Assembly: GCA_030605045.1 (NCBI GenBank)
Contig: JAUWBK010000074.1
Span: 1 to 6,211, forward strand
Direction of reading: 5' to 3'
Origin: Dehalococcoidia bacterium
Lineage (GTDB): Bacteria; Chloroflexota; Dehalococcoidia; Dehalococcoidales; RBG-16-60-22
Length of the DNA: 6,211 nucleotides
Shown: piece by piece, positions 5,431 to 6,211 of the stretch
Numbering within the stretch: the stretch's first letter is position 1
Layout: each line of letters opens with the position of its first letter
Made by a program: the position numbers and the translations under genes
The notes under the pieces: generated by a model
Databases searched by the model: none
What the model was told of the DNA's origin: nothing
Seen by the model: only the letters and a program-made list of their open reading frames with translations

Positions 5431-5445
5431 TCGGCAAACTGCCGA
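5431..5445 (+). terminator. possible weak terminator hairpin after the queF-cupin operon
   Basis: TCGGCA-AAC-TGCCGA forms a six-pair stem with a three-base loop and is followed by GTCTTGCTT, a poor U-tract. It could end the queF-cupin transcript before parA. The sequence TATAAT at 5454-5459 just after it lacks a properly spaced -35. Confidence 0.3.
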
Positions 5446-5491
5446 GTCTTGCTTATAATCTCCCTTTGGATAAATAATTGTTACTTATTTG

Positions 5492-5531
5492 CGCAATAGA
5501 GTATTGACGCAATTGCGCAATTACGCTATAG
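5492..5531 (+). repeat. 8-base-phased CGCAATT repeats and palindrome in the parA promoter
   Basis: CGCAATAG (5492), CGCAATTG (5508), CGCAATTA (5516) and the diverged CGCTATAG (5524) start at multiples of eight bases. TTGCGCAAT occurs twice (5489-5497 and 5513-5521), and AATTGCGCAATT (5511-5522) is a perfect 12-base palindrome. The second unit lies between the -35 and -10 boxes and the first just upstream of the -35. This is the arrangement of a repressor operator; autoregulation by ParA/ParB or a local regulator is inferred. Confidence 0.6.
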
Positions 5532-5532
5532 T
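5504..5532 (+). promoter_or_regulatory. sigma70-type promoter of parA
   Basis: TTGACG (5504-5509) and TATAGT (5527-5532) are each one base from the consensus and are 17 bases apart. The expected start of transcription is near 5539, leaving a short leader that contains the AAGGGG ribosome site at 5541-5546. This is the best promoter in the window. Confidence 0.75.
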
Positions 5533-5552
5533 TATCAACAAAGGGGTAAGTT

Positions 5553-6211
5553 ATGCCGGTCATCTGTATCGCCAACCAGAAGGGTGGCGTCGGTAAGACT
5601 ACCACCGCCGCCGCCTTAGCTGAAGGTTTAAGCGAACATCAGAAACGGGTACTACTTATCGACTGGGACCCACAGGCTTGCCTTACCATCACTCTGGGGG
5701 TGAATCCGGACAACCTCAAACGCACCGGGTATGATGTCTTGGCCGGCATTATCCGGAGCCAAAGAAGCCACTCAATACAAGATGTTATACTCCAGACTAG
5801 CGACCCTAATATTGACCTTGTCCCGTCTAACATCGAGCTATCCCAGGCCCAGCTTGACCTGGTGGGGGCATTTACCCGGGAACTGATTTTAAGAGAGATG
5901 CTCCAGCCAGTACGAAAATCTTACGATTATATCCTGGTAGATTGCCTGCCAAGCCTCGGGCTTTTAACTATCAATGCCTTATCCGCCGCCGACAGGATAA
6001 TCATCCCCCTGCAAGCTGACTTTCTGGCGATGAAAGGGCTGATACGCTTACTGAGTACCATTATCCGCGTAAAGGATAAGATTAACCCGACCCTGGAGAT
6101 TTCCGGCATCTTGTTTACCATGACCAACTCCCGCACCTTGCACAGCAAAGAGGTTATGGAGGTTACCCGGAGAGCCTTTGGCGACCGGATAAGAATATTT
6201 GATGTCATTAT
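5553..6211 (+). CDS. ParA/Soj-family partition ATPase, 3' end beyond the window
   Basis: This is a deviant-Walker ATPase that, in the ParA/Soj family, binds DNA as an ATP dimer and moves ParB-bound chromosome or plasmid origins. The visible 219 residues are most of a protein that is normally about 250-260. The deviant Walker A motif is KGGVGKTTT (residues 10-18) with the signature lysine K10. DWDPQ (37-41) is the A' motif, and Walker B is YILVDCLPSLG with D130, where the family more often has DCPPSLG. VPSNIELSQAQ and IIPLQADFLAMKGL are also typical. AAGGGG (5541-5546) six bases before the ATG supports the start. The frame runs open to the last base with no stop. Whether a parB gene follows cannot be seen, so this could instead be an orphan ParA on an integrated element. 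Its own promoter separates it from queF-cupin. Confidence 0.93.
   Translation, partial: MPVICIANQKGGVGKTTTAAALAEGLSEHQKRVLLIDWDPQACLTITLGVNPDNLKRTGYDVLAGIIRSQRSHSIQDVILQTSDPNIDLVPSNIELSQAQLDLVGAFTRELILREMLQPVRKSYDYILVDCLPSLGLLTINALSAADRIIIPLQADFLAMKGLIRLLSTIIRVKDKINPTLEISGILFTMTNSRTLHSKEVMEVTRRAFGDRIRIFDVI

Noticed and set aside
1..6211. CRISPR array, tRNA, rRNA or insertion sequence
   Set aside because: I saw no regularly spaced repeats with spacers, no tRNA- or rRNA-like sequence and no transposase or integrase reading frame.

Overview
The window looks like a piece of a bacterial chromosome, not a phage or plasmid. It uses the standard bacterial code (TGA is a true stop for ispF and for the small membrane gene), has closely packed operons with strong Shine-Dalgarno sites, and has intermediate GC interrupted by one AT-rich block. 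The order ispD-ispF-cysS, with a YbjQ-family gene behind it, recalls anaerobic Chloroflexota of the Dehalococcoidia type. That is a judgement from memory of gene order, not a computed placement.

Layout. Bases 1-265 hold a short plus-strand reading frame cut by, or starting at, the window edge. From about 3469 down to 274, five minus-strand genes follow one another with overlaps or gaps of at most 16 bases: ispD, ispF, cysS, a two-helix membrane protein and a YbjQ-family protein. This is probably one transcription unit joining two steps of the MEP isoprenoid pathway to cysteinyl-tRNA synthesis. Bases 3470-4644 are an AT-rich block carrying one minus-strand SAM-dependent methyltransferase. Its two sides carry an imperfect 30-base direct repeat, which suggests that the block was inserted between once-adjacent, divergent ispD and queF genes. 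From 4645 the plus strand carries queF (preQ0 reductase, queuosine pathway) overlapping a small cupin gene. At 5553 a ParA/Soj-type ATPase begins and runs off the right edge. It sits behind a well-formed sigma70-type promoter filled with CGCAATT repeats and palindromes.

Most notable point. The cupin frame meets TGA at 5366-5368, where relatives of this small cupin family, as I remember them, usually have a conserved cysteine (…RF[LV]C.IP…). The frame then continues with six codons reading A-I-P-H-G-H before TAA. A perfect inverted repeat at 5382-5400, with no U-tract behind it, follows at a distance and with a loop that fit a bacterial SECIS element. This is a candidate selenocysteine-containing cupin. 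A plain nonsense substitution or a sequencing error remains possible, and no Sec machinery gene lies in the window to decide it.
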